Shown in pieces: positions 25,853-36,194 of a stretch of 64,000 nucleotides of DNA. A model generated the notes under the pieces. It saw nothing but the letters and a program-made list of their open reading frames with translations. It made no database searches and was not told where the DNA came from. A program made the translations under genes and the position numbers. Within the stretch, counting starts at the first letter, position 1; the number at the start of each line of letters is the position of its first letter. The DNA is from Solirubrobacteraceae bacterium (GTDB lineage: Bacteria > Actinomycetota > Thermoleophilia > Solirubrobacterales > Solirubrobacteraceae): NCBI GenBank assembly GCA_017882375.1, contig JADGPP010000005.1:23803-87802 (forward strand), in the 5' to 3' direction.

Positions 25853-25957
25853 AGTTCGCGTAAAGAGGACACAGCCCACTGTCCCTCTGGCAATCTGCTC
25901 GCGAACAGATCAGAGACCCAGAGACTCCAACCCGCATCAAGCCTCTCGTCGACGCGG

Positions 25958-26971
25958 TCAGGTCGCTCGTGCGGCCAGCTGGCCGCAGGCTGCGTCGATG
26001 TCCTGCCCGCGCGTGAGGCGGATCGTCGCGGGGATCTCGTTTGCCAGCAGGGCGTCGCGGAAGGCGGCGATCGAGGCGCGCATGGAGCCCTCATACGGCG
26101 AGCCGGTGGGGTTGTAGGGGATCAGGTTGACCTTGAAGATCGAGGTTTCCCCCTCGCGCTTGCGCGCGAGCGCGCGAGCCAGCGCGAGCGCCTGCTCGTA
26201 GCGGTCGTTTACGCCCTTGAGCATCACGTACTCGACGAACACGCGCCGGCGCTTGCGCGCGTAGAAGGCGCGGCACGCCTCGATCACGTCGTCCAGCGGA
26301 TAGCGCTCGTTGACGGGCATCAGCTCCGAGCGCAGCGCGTCGTCGGCCGCGTGCAGCGACAGCGCCAGGCGCAGCGGCATGTCCTGTTCGGTCAGCCGTT
26401 CGATCCCGGGAATCCAGCCGACGGTGGAGATCGCCGTGTGGCGGTGGCCGATACCCAGGTCGGGCAGGCGCTCGCATGCGCCGAGCACGTTGTCGAGGTT
26501 GAGCATCGGCTCGCCCATGCCCATGAACACGCAGTTCGTGACGCCCTGCGGCGCGGACTCCAGGCGGCGGAAGTGCAGCGCCTGGTCGATGATCTCCGAG
26601 GCGGTGAGGTTGCGCGCGAATTTCATCTGCCCGGTCGCGCAGAAGGTGCACGTCAGCGGACAGCCCGACTGCGAGGAGACGCAGATCGAGCGGCGCCCGT
26701 CGCGGTAGCGCATCAGCACGGCCTCCAGCGGGCGCCCGTCGGCGGTCGCGAACAGCGCCTTGACCGTGCCATCTGCGGCACGCGCCTCGTCGCGCAACGT
26801 GAGACTGGAGAACGGCAGCTCGCGCTGCAGCGTCTCGCGCAGCGACGCCGGCAGGTCGGTCATCTCCTGAAAGCTCGTCGCGCCCCTCGCCGTCCATGCC
26901 CACACCTGCCGCGCGCGAAAGCGCGGCTGGTCGCTTGCGGCGAGCGTCTTCTCGAGCAGGGGGAGGTCCAT
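25958..26971 (-). CDS. rlmN: 23S rRNA (A2503-C2)/tRNA (A37-C2) methyltransferase RlmN
   Basis: The 337-aa radical SAM enzyme methylates A2503 of 23S rRNA and A37 of some tRNAs. The 4Fe-4S cluster motif is C104-P-L-T-C108-T-F-C111. The C-terminal RGQDIDAACGQL supplies the second catalytic cysteine, and VFMGMGEPMLNLDNV is also characteristic. It is convergent with scpB across the inverted-repeat element and divergent from rluB, with only 21 bp between the two start codons. A purine-rich AGGAAG lies only 2 nt from the ATG, too close for a normal Shine-Dalgarno. Confidence 0.95.
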   Translation of the reverse strand: MDLPLLEKTLAASDQPRFRARQVWAWTARGATSFQEMTDLPASLRETLQRELPFSSLTLRDEARAADGTVKALFATADGRPLEAVLMRYRDGRRSICVSSQSGCPLTCTFCATGQMKFARNLTASEIIDQALHFRRLESAPQGVTNCVFMGMGEPMLNLDNVLGACERLPDLGIGHRHTAISTVGWIPGIERLTEQDMPLRLALSLHAADDALRSELMPVNERYPLDDVIEACRAFYARKRRRVFVEYVMLKGVNDRYEQALALARALARKREGETSIFKVNLIPYNPTGSPYEGSMRASIAAFRDALLANEIPATIRLTRGQDIDAACGQLAARAT

Positions 26972-26978
26972 GACTTCC

Positions 26979-26984
26979 TATGGT
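26979..26984 (+). promoter_or_regulatory. Candidate leaderless -10 box before rluB
   Basis: TATGGT ends 8 nt before the rluB ATG, within the 21-bp rlmN/rluB gap. Confidence 0.35.
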
Positions 26985-26992
26985 TGCAGCAC

Positions 26993-27688
26993 ATGCGCCT
27001 GGTCAAGTACCTCGCCCACGCCGGCGTCGCCTCGCGCCGCGCGGCCGAGACGCTGATCGCCGCCGGGCGCGTGAGCCTCGACGGAGAGGTGGTGACCGAC
27101 CCCGCGCGCGACGTGGGACAGGACAGCCGCGTGAGCGTCGACGGGCGGCCGCTGGACGGACCTGAGCAGCGCGTCACCTACGCCGTGCACAAGCCCGTCG
27201 GCGTCGTCTCGACCGCCCGTGACACGCACGGGCGCCCGACCGTCGTCGGCCTGGTCCCGGCGCAGGGGGTCCGCCTGTACCCGGTCGGGCGCCTGGATGC
27301 CGACAGCAGCGGGCTGATCCTGCTGACCAACGACGGCGAGCTGGCCAACCGGCTGACGCACCCGAGCTTCGAGGTCGCCAAGACCTACCGCGCGACGCTC
27401 GCGGGGTGGCCGATCGGCGATCGTGCGCTGGCACGCCTGCGCGACGGCGTGGAGCTCGACGACGGCCCGACGGCGCCGGCGCGGGTGCGGCGCCTGGGCG
27501 AGCACGAGATCGAGCTGACGATCCACGAGGGGCGCAACCGCCAGGTGCGGCGCATGTGTGCGGCGGTCGGTCATCCGGTGCTGGGGCTGTCGCGTGTCGG
27601 CTTCGGCCCGCTGGGCCTGAATGGGCTGGGGCCGGGCGAGCACAGGCGCCTGAGCGACGCGGAGCTCGGTCGGCTGCGGGCGCTCTGA
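26993..27688 (+). CDS. rluB: RNA pseudouridine synthase, RsuA/RluB family
   Basis: The 231-aa protein has an N-terminal S4 RNA-binding domain (MRLVKYLAHAGVASRRAAETLI) and a pseudouridine synthase domain. The latter has the catalytic-Asp motif GRLDADSSGLILLTNDG, then FEVAKTYRA and the C-terminal EGRNRQVRRMCAAVGHPVL. It probably modifies 23S rRNA near position 2605 (RluB), though 16S activity (RsuA) cannot be excluded. The ORF track extends upstream through rlmN antisense sequence; ATG 26993 gives the canonical N-terminus. A TTG at 26984 is an alternative. Confidence 0.92.
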   Translation: MRLVKYLAHAGVASRRAAETLIAAGRVSLDGEVVTDPARDVGQDSRVSVDGRPLDGPEQRVTYAVHKPVGVVSTARDTHGRPTVVGLVPAQGVRLYPVGRLDADSSGLILLTNDGELANRLTHPSFEVAKTYRATLAGWPIGDRALARLRDGVELDDGPTAPARVRRLGEHEIELTIHEGRNRQVRRMCAAVGHPVLGLSRVGFGPLGLNGLGPGEHRRLSDAELGRLRAL

Positions 27689-27694
27689 CACAAT
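27689..27694 (+). promoter_or_regulatory. Candidate leaderless -10 box before aroH
   Basis: CACAAT ends 7 nt before the aroH ATG. The same hexamer recurs before hisC. Confidence 0.4.
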
Positions 27695-27701
27695 CGCCCG
27701 T

Positions 27702-28067
27702 ATGCGGCTGTTCGCCCTGCGGGGCGCTATCAGCGTCGAGCGCAACGACGCTGACGAGATCCTCGCGGCGACGACTGCGCTGATGCGGGAGATCATGCAG
27801 CGCAACGCGCTCACCCCGGAGAACGTCGTCAGTTGCATCTTCACGGCGACCAACGACCTCAACGCGGAGTTCCCGGCGGTCGCGGCGCGCGCGCTGGGCT
27901 TCGAGGGCGTGCCGCTGCTTTGCGCGCGCGAGATCGCCGTGCCGCGGGCGCTGCCACGCGTGATCAGGGTGCTGATCCACTACTACGCCGAGGACGGGCA
28001 TGAGTCAAAGCACGTGTACCTCGGCGAGGCGAGCACGCTGCGCGAGGACTTACAGGCTGCGCAGTAG
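27702..28067 (+). CDS. aroH: Monofunctional chorismate mutase, AroH type
   Basis: The 121-aa protein of the B. subtilis AroH trimer family converts chorismate to prephenate. MRLFALRGAISVERNDADEI, SCIFTATNDLNAEFPA, VPLLCAREIAVP and RVLIHYY carry the expected active-site Arg, Cys and Tyr residues. It heads the aromatic block and feeds TyrA downstream. No ACT domain is present, so feedback control must act elsewhere. Confidence 0.94.
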   Translation: MRLFALRGAISVERNDADEILAATTALMREIMQRNALTPENVVSCIFTATNDLNAEFPAVAARALGFEGVPLLCAREIAVPRALPRVIRVLIHYYAEDGHESKHVYLGEASTLREDLQAAQ

Positions 28068-28121
28068 GCGTCTGGCTCGGTGTTGACCCCGGCGGGCCCG
28101 CCATCGACGCCACGGGCACGG

Positions 28122-28127
28122 CACAAT
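28122..28127 (+). promoter_or_regulatory. Candidate leaderless -10 box before hisC
   Basis: CACAAT ends 6 nt before the GTG at 28134, supporting that GTG as the start. The nearby GGAG is only 2 nt from the GTG, too close to act as a Shine-Dalgarno. Confidence 0.4.
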
Positions 28128-28133
28128 GGAGCG

Positions 28134-29213
28134 GTGCCCCTCGAGTTCTCAGAGCGCGTCGCCAGGCTGCCGACGTACCCGGTCGCGGGCGGCTACGCCG
28201 GGGACGCGCCGCTGGTGCGCCTGGCGAGCAACGAGTCGCCCTATCCGCCCCTGCCGGAGGTGCGCGCGGCGATCGAGCGGGCGCTGGGCACGCTCAACCG
28301 CTACCCGGATCCCGCCAACTCGCTGCTGCGCAGGCGCCTGAGCGATCGCTACGGCGTCCCGCAGTCGCGCATCGCGATCGGCAACGGCTCGTGCGACATC
28401 CTGCTGGCCGCCGGCGAGGCGCTGCTCGAGCCCGGCGCCGAGCTCGTCTACTCGTGGCCGTCGTTCTCGGTCTATCCGCACCTCGGCGCGGCGTCGGGCG
28501 CGCGCGCGATCACCGTGGCGCTCGACGACGAGGATCGTCACGACCTGCCGGCGATGCTGCGTGAGATCACCGTCGCCACGCGACTGGCGATCATCTGCAA
28601 CCCCAACAATCCGACGAGCACGGCGATCACGCTGCGGGAGATCGCCGCCTTCCTCGACGAGGTCCCGCCACACGTGTGCGTGATCGTCGACGAGGCCTAC
28701 TGCGAGTTCAACCTGCTCGAGGACCCCGACGCATCGATCGATCTGCTCGATCACCACCCCAACCTGATGCTGCTGCGGACGTTCTCCAAGGTTCATGGGC
28801 TGTGCGGGCTGCGCGTCGGCTTCGCCCTGTGCGGCTCCGAGCGCCTGCCCCAGGCGCTCGACCAGGTGCGCCAGCCGTTCTTCTGCAACGCGCTCGCGCA
28901 GGCCGCCGCTGTCGAGGCGCTGGAGCACCAGGACGCGGTGATCGACCGCGTCGCGCGCAACGTCGCCGAGCGCATCTCCGTCGCCGAGCGGCTGCGCGCG
29001 CTGGGGATCGAGCCGGCCGAGTCGCAGGCCAACTTCTGCTGGTTCTCACTCGGCGCCGAGCGCGACGAGCAGGCGGTCATGCGCGGTCTGCAGGAGCGCG
29101 GCGTGCTGGTCCGCGGCGGCACCGCGCTGGGCGGCGCGGGATCGCTGCGCGTGACCTACGGCACGCCGCAGGAGAATGCACGCTTTCTCGACGCGCTTGC
29201 CGAGGTGCTCTGA
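28134..29213 (+). CDS. hisC: HisC-type aminotransferase (histidinol-phosphate/aromatic)
   Basis: The 359-aa fold-type I PLP aminotransferase has LASNESPYPPLPEV, RYPDP, ICNPNNPTST, VDEAYCEF and the PLP-lysine motif TFSKVHGLCGLRVG (K219). HisC enzymes commonly double as aromatic aminotransferases, as in the B. subtilis trp-hisC-tyrA arrangement. Placement between aroH and the DAHP synthases argues that it makes Tyr/Phe from the keto acids, with or without a role in histidine synthesis. The start could also be GTG 28080, adding 18 residues. Confidence 0.88.
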   Translation: MPLEFSERVARLPTYPVAGGYAGDAPLVRLASNESPYPPLPEVRAAIERALGTLNRYPDPANSLLRRRLSDRYGVPQSRIAIGNGSCDILLAAGEALLEPGAELVYSWPSFSVYPHLGAASGARAITVALDDEDRHDLPAMLREITVATRLAIICNPNNPTSTAITLREIAAFLDEVPPHVCVIVDEAYCEFNLLEDPDASIDLLDHHPNLMLLRTFSKVHGLCGLRVGFALCGSERLPQALDQVRQPFFCNALAQAAAVEALEHQDAVIDRVARNVAERISVAERLRALGIEPAESQANFCWFSLGAERDEQAVMRGLQERGVLVRGGTALGGAGSLRVTYGTPQENARFLDALAEVL

Positions 29214-29225
29214 AGGTGCTACAAC
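29198..29225 (+). promoter_or_regulatory. Candidate promoter for the aromatic leader transcript
   Basis: TTGCCG (29198-29203), a 16-bp spacer and TACAAC (29220-29225) overlap the end of hisC. Transcription would start near 29232, just upstream of the leader peptide ATG at 29240. Confidence 0.4.
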
Positions 29226-29239
29226 GTCCAACAACGACT

Positions 29240-29326
29240 ATGTCAGCCGCCGCCACCGTATCCACCTGCAGCTCCCGCGCGCGCGTCGAATGGTCGTATC
29301 ACGCCCGCACCTGGCGATTTAGCTAG
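29240..29326 (+). CDS. Leader peptide with aromatic codons, upstream of the DAHP synthase genes
   Basis: A 28-codon ORF in the 284-bp gap before the first DAHP synthase ends WSYHARTWRFS. It packs Trp (29291, 29312), Tyr (29297) and Phe (29318) codons into its last eleven residues. Tyr and Phe use TAT and TTT, which are uncommon in this GC-rich sequence and should slow translation. The stop codon touches the first strand of a long-range stem. This is the classic layout of a transcription-attenuation leader sensing aromatic aminoacyl-tRNA. I saw no strong Shine-Dalgarno; initiation may be close to the 5' end. Confidence 0.6.
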   Translation: MSAAATVSTCSSRARVEWSYHARTWRFS

Positions 29327-29449
29327 GCGCTTCGGCCTGGCCCCGTACGTGAGCGGGGGCCTCGTGCCGCATCGGGTCCCCACCACGGGGACTGAGCGCC
29401 TTGCAGACGGGACCCAGCGTCCCAGCTCGCGGGCCGGACAGCGCCGGCC
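29325..29449 (+). promoter_or_regulatory. Candidate attenuator RNA for aromatic amino acid synthesis
   Basis: AGGCGCT (29325-29331, overlapping the leader stop) pairs perfectly with AGCGCCT (29395-29401). It encloses two hairpins: GGCCCC/GGGGCC (29339-29361) and GTCCCC/GGGGAC (29376-29392). Downstream are GGGAC/GTCCC (29409-29423) and a GC-rich hairpin GGCCGG/CCGGCC (29432-29449) followed shortly by TTGTT. GGGTCCC (29374-29380) can instead pair with GGGACCC (29409-29415), so two mutually exclusive folds exist. Ribosome position on the leader peptide would choose between them. Which fold terminates is not settled. Confidence 0.5.
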
Positions 29450-29497
29450 AGGCAGTTGTTCGCACCACGACTTCGGGATTGTTGAAAGGATGAATCG

Positions 29498-30539
<1,042 letters not shown>

Positions 30540-30547
<8 letters not shown>

Positions 30548-31649
30548 CCTATCCGGCGCCGAGCTGCGCCCGGCCGACTACGTCCGAGACAGGCGGATCG
30601 AACGGGTCGTCCCGCTGCTCGCGCCTGATGCGCTGCTCGAGGAGCTGCCTCTGAGCGGCGAGCACGCCGACGTTGTCGTCCGCGGCCGCCGCGAGGTCCA
30701 GGCTGTCCTGCAGGGTGCCGGCGACAGGCTCCTCGTCGTCGTCGGGCCCTGCAGCGTGCACGACCCCGACGCGACACTCGAGTACGCGGCGCGGCTCGCG
30801 CAGCGCGCGCGCGATCTGAGCAGCGAGCTGCTGATCGTGATGCGGGTCTACTTCGAGAAGCCGCGCACGACGACCGGCTGGAAGGGCCTCATCAACGACC
30901 CGCACCTCGATGGCTCGGGCGACGTCAACGCAGGCCTGCACCTTGCGCGGCGCGTGCTGCTGGGCGTGCTCGACAGCGGGCTTCCCGTCGGCTGCGAGTT
31001 CCTCGATCCGATCACGCCGCAGTACATAGCCGACGCGGTCTCCTGGGGCGCGATCGGAGCGCGCACGACCGAGAGCCAGATCCACCGCCAACTGGGCTCC
31101 GGTCTATCGATGCCGGTCGGCTTCAAGAATCGCACCGACGGCAACGTGCAGGTCGCCGTGGATGCCGTGCGCGCCGCTGCGGCGCCGCACGCCTTCGCCG
31201 GCATCGATCCGAACGGCACCCCCGCGATCCTGTATACGCGTGGGAACGCCGACTGTCACATCATCCTGCGCGGGGGCAAAGGCCAGCCCAACTACGAGGC
31301 CTCCAGCGTGGCGGCGGCGCTCGATCTGCTCGAGGCCGCCCGGCTTCCGAGGCGCGTGATGATCGACCTCAGCCATGACAACAGCGGCAAGGAGCCCGAA
31401 CGACAGCCAGCTGTCGCAGCAGACGTAGGTAGGCAGGTTGCGCACGGCAGCGAGGCCATCGTCGGTGTGATGCTGGAGTCGTTCCTCGTCGCCGGCCGAC
31501 AGGATCTACGGCCGGGTGTCGAGCTCTGCTACGGCCAGTCAATCACGGACGGGTGTCTGGGCTGGGAGACGACCGTCGAGGTGCTGGAGGGCTTGGCACA
31601 ATCCGTCCGCGATCGCAACGCCACCCGGAAGCACTCGGCGCAGCACTGA
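30540..31649 (+). CDS. aroG: Second DAHP synthase, type I-alpha (AroG/AroF/AroH class)
   Basis: The 369-aa protein belongs to the E. coli-type I-alpha class, distinct from the gene just upstream. Signatures are VVGPCSVHDPDATLEYA, MRVYFEKPRTTTGWKGLINDP, CEFLDPITPQYIADAVSWGAIGARTTESQ, GFKNRTDG and MIDLSHDNSGKEPERQ. Feedback sensitivity (Phe, Tyr or Trp) cannot be read with confidence. The start is TTG 30540, overlapping the upstream stop by 8 nt, with a strong GGGAGGGAG about 7 nt before it. Both DAHP synthases are probably cotranscribed behind the attenuator. Confidence 0.94.
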
Positions 31650-31653
31650 TCGG

Positions 31654-32727
31654 ATGCGAATCGCGGTCCTCGGGGTCGGGCTGATCGGCGGCTCAATCGG
31701 CCTGGCCGCCCGGCGGCGCGCGGGGGCGCGCGTGTGCGGGTATGACCCCGACGAGCGGGTGCTGGCCAAGGCGCTAGCGCTCGGCGCGATCGACACCGCG
31801 GCGACGGACATCGCCGGCGCCGTGCGCGACGCCGACGTGGTGTTCGTCGCGGCGCCGGTTGGCGCGCTGGGCGAGACGGTGGCGCTGGCGCTCCAGAGCG
31901 CCGGGGCCGACTGCGTGGTCAGCGACGTGGGCTCGACCAAGCGCGTGCTCGCCGATGCCGGCTCCGACGAGCGCTTCATCGGTGGCCACCCGCTTGCCGG
32001 TGCGGAGACTTCGGGCGTGGAGCATGCGCGCGAGGATCTGTTCGAGGGCGCGGTGTGGTACCTGACGCCGGCGGCCAACAGCACCGGAGTGCTCTACGAG
32101 CGCCTGCATCGGCTGCTGACGACGATCGGCGCGCGCCCCGTGGCGATCGACGCCGAGACCCACGATCGCCTGCTCGCGGCGGTCTCACATCTGCCGCACG
32201 TGCTCGCCAACGTGCTCGCGGCACAGGCGGCGAGCACGCTCGGCGGCGCCGCCGAAGGACGCGTGCCGGCGGTCGGGCCGAGCTTTCGCGACGCGACGCG
32301 CGTGGCCGGGGCCAACAGCGCGATCTGGACGGACATCTACATGTCCAACCGCGACGCGCTGATTCCCGCGATCGACGCCTTCGCCGCGGCGCTGGGCGAG
32401 GTGCGCGCCACGCTGGCGGCGGGCGACGCGCAGGCCGTCGCCGCATGGAACGACAGCGCGCGCGCTGATCGCGACGAGCTGCTCGGTGCGGGACTGACGG
32501 GCGGCCCGGTGAGCGAGCTGCGCGCCTCTGTGCCCAACCGCCCGGGCGTGATCGCCGAGATCGCGCTGGCGCTGGGCCGCGCAGGTGTCAACATCCTCGA
32601 CATGGCGCTCTCGCCCTCGGAGGACAATCGCCAGGGCGTCGTGGCGCTGTGGATCGGCGGCGAAGACAGCGTCGGGCGCGCCGAGCAGCTGATCGGCGAC
32701 CTCGGCTTTCCCGTCGCGCGGGCATGA
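31654..32727 (+). CDS. tyrA: Prephenate dehydrogenase TyrA with C-terminal ACT domain
   Basis: The 357-aa NAD(P)-dependent enzyme converts prephenate to 4-hydroxyphenylpyruvate. It has the Rossmann motif MRIAVLGVGLIGGSIGLAARR, VSDVGSTKR, GGHPLAGAETSG and SHLPHVLANVLA with the catalytic His. Residues from about 285 form an ACT domain (LRASVPNRPGVIAEIALALGRAG), which usually binds tyrosine for feedback control. ATG 31654 lies 4 nt after the aroG stop. It works with AroH upstream. Confidence 0.94.
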   Translation: MRIAVLGVGLIGGSIGLAARRRAGARVCGYDPDERVLAKALALGAIDTAATDIAGAVRDADVVFVAAPVGALGETVALALQSAGADCVVSDVGSTKRVLADAGSDERFIGGHPLAGAETSGVEHAREDLFEGAVWYLTPAANSTGVLYERLHRLLTTIGARPVAIDAETHDRLLAAVSHLPHVLANVLAAQAASTLGGAAEGRVPAVGPSFRDATRVAGANSAIWTDIYMSNRDALIPAIDAFAAALGEVRATLAAGDAQAVAAWNDSARADRDELLGAGLTGGPVSELRASVPNRPGVIAEIALALGRAGVNILDMALSPSEDNRQGVVALWIGGEDSVGRAEQLIGDLGFPVARA

Positions 32728-32737
32728 CGGCGGTCCG

Positions 32738-34023
32738 ATGAACAGGCGCTTCGAGCCCGCTCGTGGGCTGACGGGGGAGCTGCGCGCGCCGCCGGACAAG
32801 TCGATCTCCCATCGCGCGGCGCTGCTCGGCGCGATGGCCTCCGAGCCCGTGCGGATCGAGCGCTACCTGCACGCGGCCGACACCGACTCGACGCTGGAGG
32901 CGGTGCGCGCGCTCGGTGCGCTGGTGGAGCTGCGCGGCGAGGAGGTCGTCGTGCGCGGCACTGGCCTGCGCGAGGCGCGCGAACCGGACGGCCCGATCGA
33001 CGTGGGCAACGCGGGCACGCTGCTGCGCCTGCTGCCCGGCTGGCTGGCCGCGCAGGAGGGGCGCTCGTTCACGCTGGACGGCGACGAGTCGATCCGCCGA
33101 CGCCCGGTCGACCGGATCGCCGAGCCGCTGCGCCTGATGGGCGCGCAGCTGAGCGCGCGAAATGGCCGCTTTGCGCCGCTGACGGTGCGCGGCAGCCACC
33201 TGCGCGCGATTTCCTACGACCTCTCCGTGGCCAGCGCGCAGGTCAAGTCGTGCGTGCTGCTCGCGGCGCTGGCGGCGGACGGCGCGACGACGGTGTCAGA
33301 GCCCGCGCGCAGCCGCGACCACACCGAGCGGATGCTGCTGCGGGCGGGGGTGGGCATCCACCGAAACGGCCGCCGCGTCACGGTCGTCAATGCCGACGAG
33401 CTGCTGCTGGACAGCGTGCGCATACCCGGGGACGCCAGCTCGGCGGCGTTCTTGATCACCGCCGGCGTGCTCGTGCCGCACTCGCGCCTGCTGATCGGCG
33501 ACGTCGGCGTCAACTGGACTCGCACCGGCTTCATGCGCATCGTCAGGCGAATGCAGGGCATCGTGCTCGGCGATCTCGAGGACGAGACGGGCGAGCTGAT
33601 CGGCGACGAGCCCGTCAGCGACCTCGACGTCGCCTACGGGGCGCTGGAGGGCACCGTCGTCGAGGCCGACGAGGTGCCCTTGGCGATCGACGAGCTGCCG
33701 CTGGTCGCGCTGCTGGGCTGCTTCGCCGAGGGCGAGACGATCGTGCGCGGTGCGCAGGAGCTGCGCGTGAAGGAGTCCGACCGGATCGCCGGCGCGGTCG
33801 AGGGGCTGCGCGGCCTGGGCGCGGAGATCGAGGCGACGCAGGACGGGTTTGCCGTGCGCGGCACGGGCGGTCTGCGCGGCGGCACGATCGACGCGCGCGG
33901 CGACCACCGCATGGCGATGATGGGCGCGATCGCCGGCCTGGCCTCGCGCGAGGGCGTCGAGGTCGTGGGAATGGAGGCCGCGACGGTCTCCTACCCGCAG
34001 TTCGTCGAGGATCTGGCGGGGCT

Positions 34024-34033
<10 letters not shown>
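32738..34033 (+). CDS. aroA: 3-phosphoshikimate 1-carboxyvinyltransferase (EPSP synthase)
   Basis: The 431-aa EPSP synthase performs the sixth shikimate-pathway step. Motifs are PPDKSISHRAALLGAMA, DVGNAGTLLRLLPGWLA, RRPVDRIAEPLRLMGA, VASAQVKSCVLLAALAA, the C-terminal RVKESDRI and DHRMAMM. Length is normal. The coding sequence overlaps the cmk start by 10 nt, so aroA and cmk are probably cotranslated. Confidence 0.97.
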
Positions 34034-34686
<653 letters not shown>

Positions 34687-34766
34687 TCCGTCCACAGCTC
34701 GCCGCGCCCGCGCCGAGCAGGCGGCGACGGCGCACCGGCCCGCCCGGAACGACGGTCGCGGCGGGT

Positions 34767-34772
34767 CATACT
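34767..34772 (+). promoter_or_regulatory. Candidate leaderless -10 box before der
   Basis: CATACT ends 6 nt before the der ATG in the 92-bp gap after cmk. I see no other signal in that gap. Confidence 0.35.
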
Positions 34773-34778
34773 GGCTGC

Positions 34779-36194
34779 ATGAAGGTCGCAATCGTCGGTT
34801 ACCCCAACGTGGGCAAGTCCTCGCTGATCAACCGCCTCACGGGCACGCGCGAGGCGGTCGTGCACGAGCGTCCCGGGATCACGCGCGACCGCAAGGAGCT
34901 CGACTGCGAGTGGAACGGGCGCCAGTTCAAGCTGATCGACACCGGGGGAGTGGACTTCGAGGACGAGGATCCGCTGGCCGGCTCGATCCGCGACCAGGCG
35001 CGCGCCGGCCTGGCCGATGCGCAGGTCGCGGTGCTCGTCGTCGACGCGCGCGCCGGCGTGCGCCCGGGCGACGAGGAGATGGCCGATCTGCTGCGCCGCT
35101 CGCCGCTGCCGACGATCGTCGCGGCGAACAAGTGCGACGGCGTAGCCGAGCTGCCGCTGGCCGCCGAGTTCCATCGCCTCGGCCTCGGCGAGCCGCTGGC
35201 CGTGTCGGCCTCACAGGGACTCGGCTCGGGCGACCTGCTCGACCGGATCGTGGCGCTGCTGCCGGCGGGCGACGAGAGCGTGGACGACGACACGATCCGC
35301 CTGGCGGTGATCGGCCGCCCGAACGTGGGCAAGTCCTCGCTGGTCAACCGCTTCCTCGGCGAGGAGCGCGTGATCGTCTCGGAGGTCGCGGGAACGACGC
35401 GTGACGCGATCGACATGCCGCTGCTGGTCGGCGAGCGCAAGCTGACGCTGATCGACACCGCGGGCATGCGCCGCCAGTCCAAGGTCGCCGACTCGGTGGA
35501 GTACTACACGGCGCTGCGCTCGCAGCGCGCGGCCGAACGCGCCGACGTGGCGCTTGTCGTCTGCGACGCCACCGACGGCGTGACCTCCCAGGATCTGCGT
35601 GTGGCCGAGCTGGCGATGAAGGCCGGCTGTGCAACGGCGATCGTGCTGAACAAGTGGGACATCCGCGAGGGCAGCGAGGACGATCTCGACCACGAGCGCG
35701 CGCACGTCGCCGAGAAGCTGCGCCTGCGTCCGCGCGTGATGACGGCCAGCGCGAAGACCGGCCGCCACGTCGATCGCCTGCTCACCGAGGTCATAGCGCT
35801 CGGCGACCGCATGGCCGCTCGCATTCCCACGCCCGAGCTCAACCGCTTTCTCGCCGAGGCGATACAGGCGCGCCAGCCGCCCGTGGGCACGCGTCGCGGC
35901 TCCAGCCAGCACCGCCTGAAGCTGATCTACATGACGCAGATCGGCGAGCGCCCGCCGCGCTTTGCGATCCAGGTCAACTCGCGCACGCGCGTCACGCGTG
36001 ACTACGCCTACTTCCTGGAGAACCGGATGCGCGCCCGCTACGGGATGGACGGCATTCCTTTGATCATCGACTTCGTCGAGCGTGGGCAGCGTGGTCGCTC
36101 CGACAAGCGCGCAGCCCGTGGGGGCAAGTCGCCCGACGGCGCGCAGGCGACCGCGACCGCGGCGCTGACGGAGTCGCGCACGCCCTTCCCCTAG
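34779..36194 (+). CDS. der: Ribosome-assembly GTPase Der (EngA)
   Basis: The 471-aa protein has two tandem GTPase domains and a KH-like C-terminus needed for 50S ribosome maturation. The first P-loop is GYPNVGKSS (7-15) and the second GRPNVGKSS (about 178-186). DTGG and DTAGM are the G3 motifs; NKCD and NKWD are the G4 motifs. The KH-like domain includes [15 protein letters not shown]. The ATG at 34779 starts exactly at the first beta strand. The ORF-track extension upstream is antisense or shadow sequence. Confidence 0.96.
   Translation: MKVAIVGYPNVGKSSLINRLTGTREAVVHERPGITRDRKELDCEWNGRQFKLIDTGGVDFEDEDPLAGSIRDQARAGLADAQVAVLVVDARAGVRPGDEEMADLLRRSPLPTIVAANKCDGVAELPLAAEFHRLGLGEPLAVSASQGLGSGDLLDRIVALLPAGDESVDDDTIRLAVIGRPNVGKSSLVNRFLGEERVIVSEVAGTTRDAIDMPLLVGERKLTLIDTAGMRRQSKVADSVEYYTALRSQRAAERADVALVVCDATDGVTSQDLRVAELAMKAGCATAIVLNKWDIREGSEDDLDHERAHVAEKLRLRPRVMTASAKTGRHVDRLLTEVIALGDRMAARIPTPELNRFLAEAIQARQPPVGTRRGSSQHRLKLIYMTQIGERPPRFAIQVNSRTRVTRDYAYFLENRMRARYGMDGIPLIIDFVERGQRGRSDKRAARGGKSPDGAQATATAALTESRTPFP

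Larger units (their letters stand above)
25673..25945. mobile_element. MITE-like element with 17-bp perfect terminal inverted repeats
   Basis: GAGGCTTGATGCGGGTT (25673-25689) is the exact reverse complement of AACCCGCATCAAGCCTC (25929-25945). The 239 bp between are clearly richer in A+T than the flanks. They hold two imperfect direct repeats, a 14-bp perfect palindrome and further stems. No transposase is encoded. The element fills the gap between convergent scpB and rlmN, and its left end overlaps the scpB stop. I see no clear target-site duplication. A structured RNA or bidirectional terminator is an alternative, though a 239-nt loop is unlike a terminator. Confidence 0.55.

Noticed and set aside
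25689-25940. 83-codon minus-strand ORF inside the inverted-repeat element
   Set aside because: Its sequence is just the translation of the internal direct repeats and the terminal repeat; no start signal and no recognisable domain.
25791-26117. 108-codon plus-strand ORF from the element into antisense rlmN
   Set aside because: Most of it is antisense to rlmN; no domain and no ribosome binding site.
29214-29497. T-box riboswitch before the DAHP synthase genes
   Set aside because: No T-box sequence (AGGGTGGNACCGCG-like) is present; the small aromatic-rich ORF fits ribosome-mediated attenuation better.
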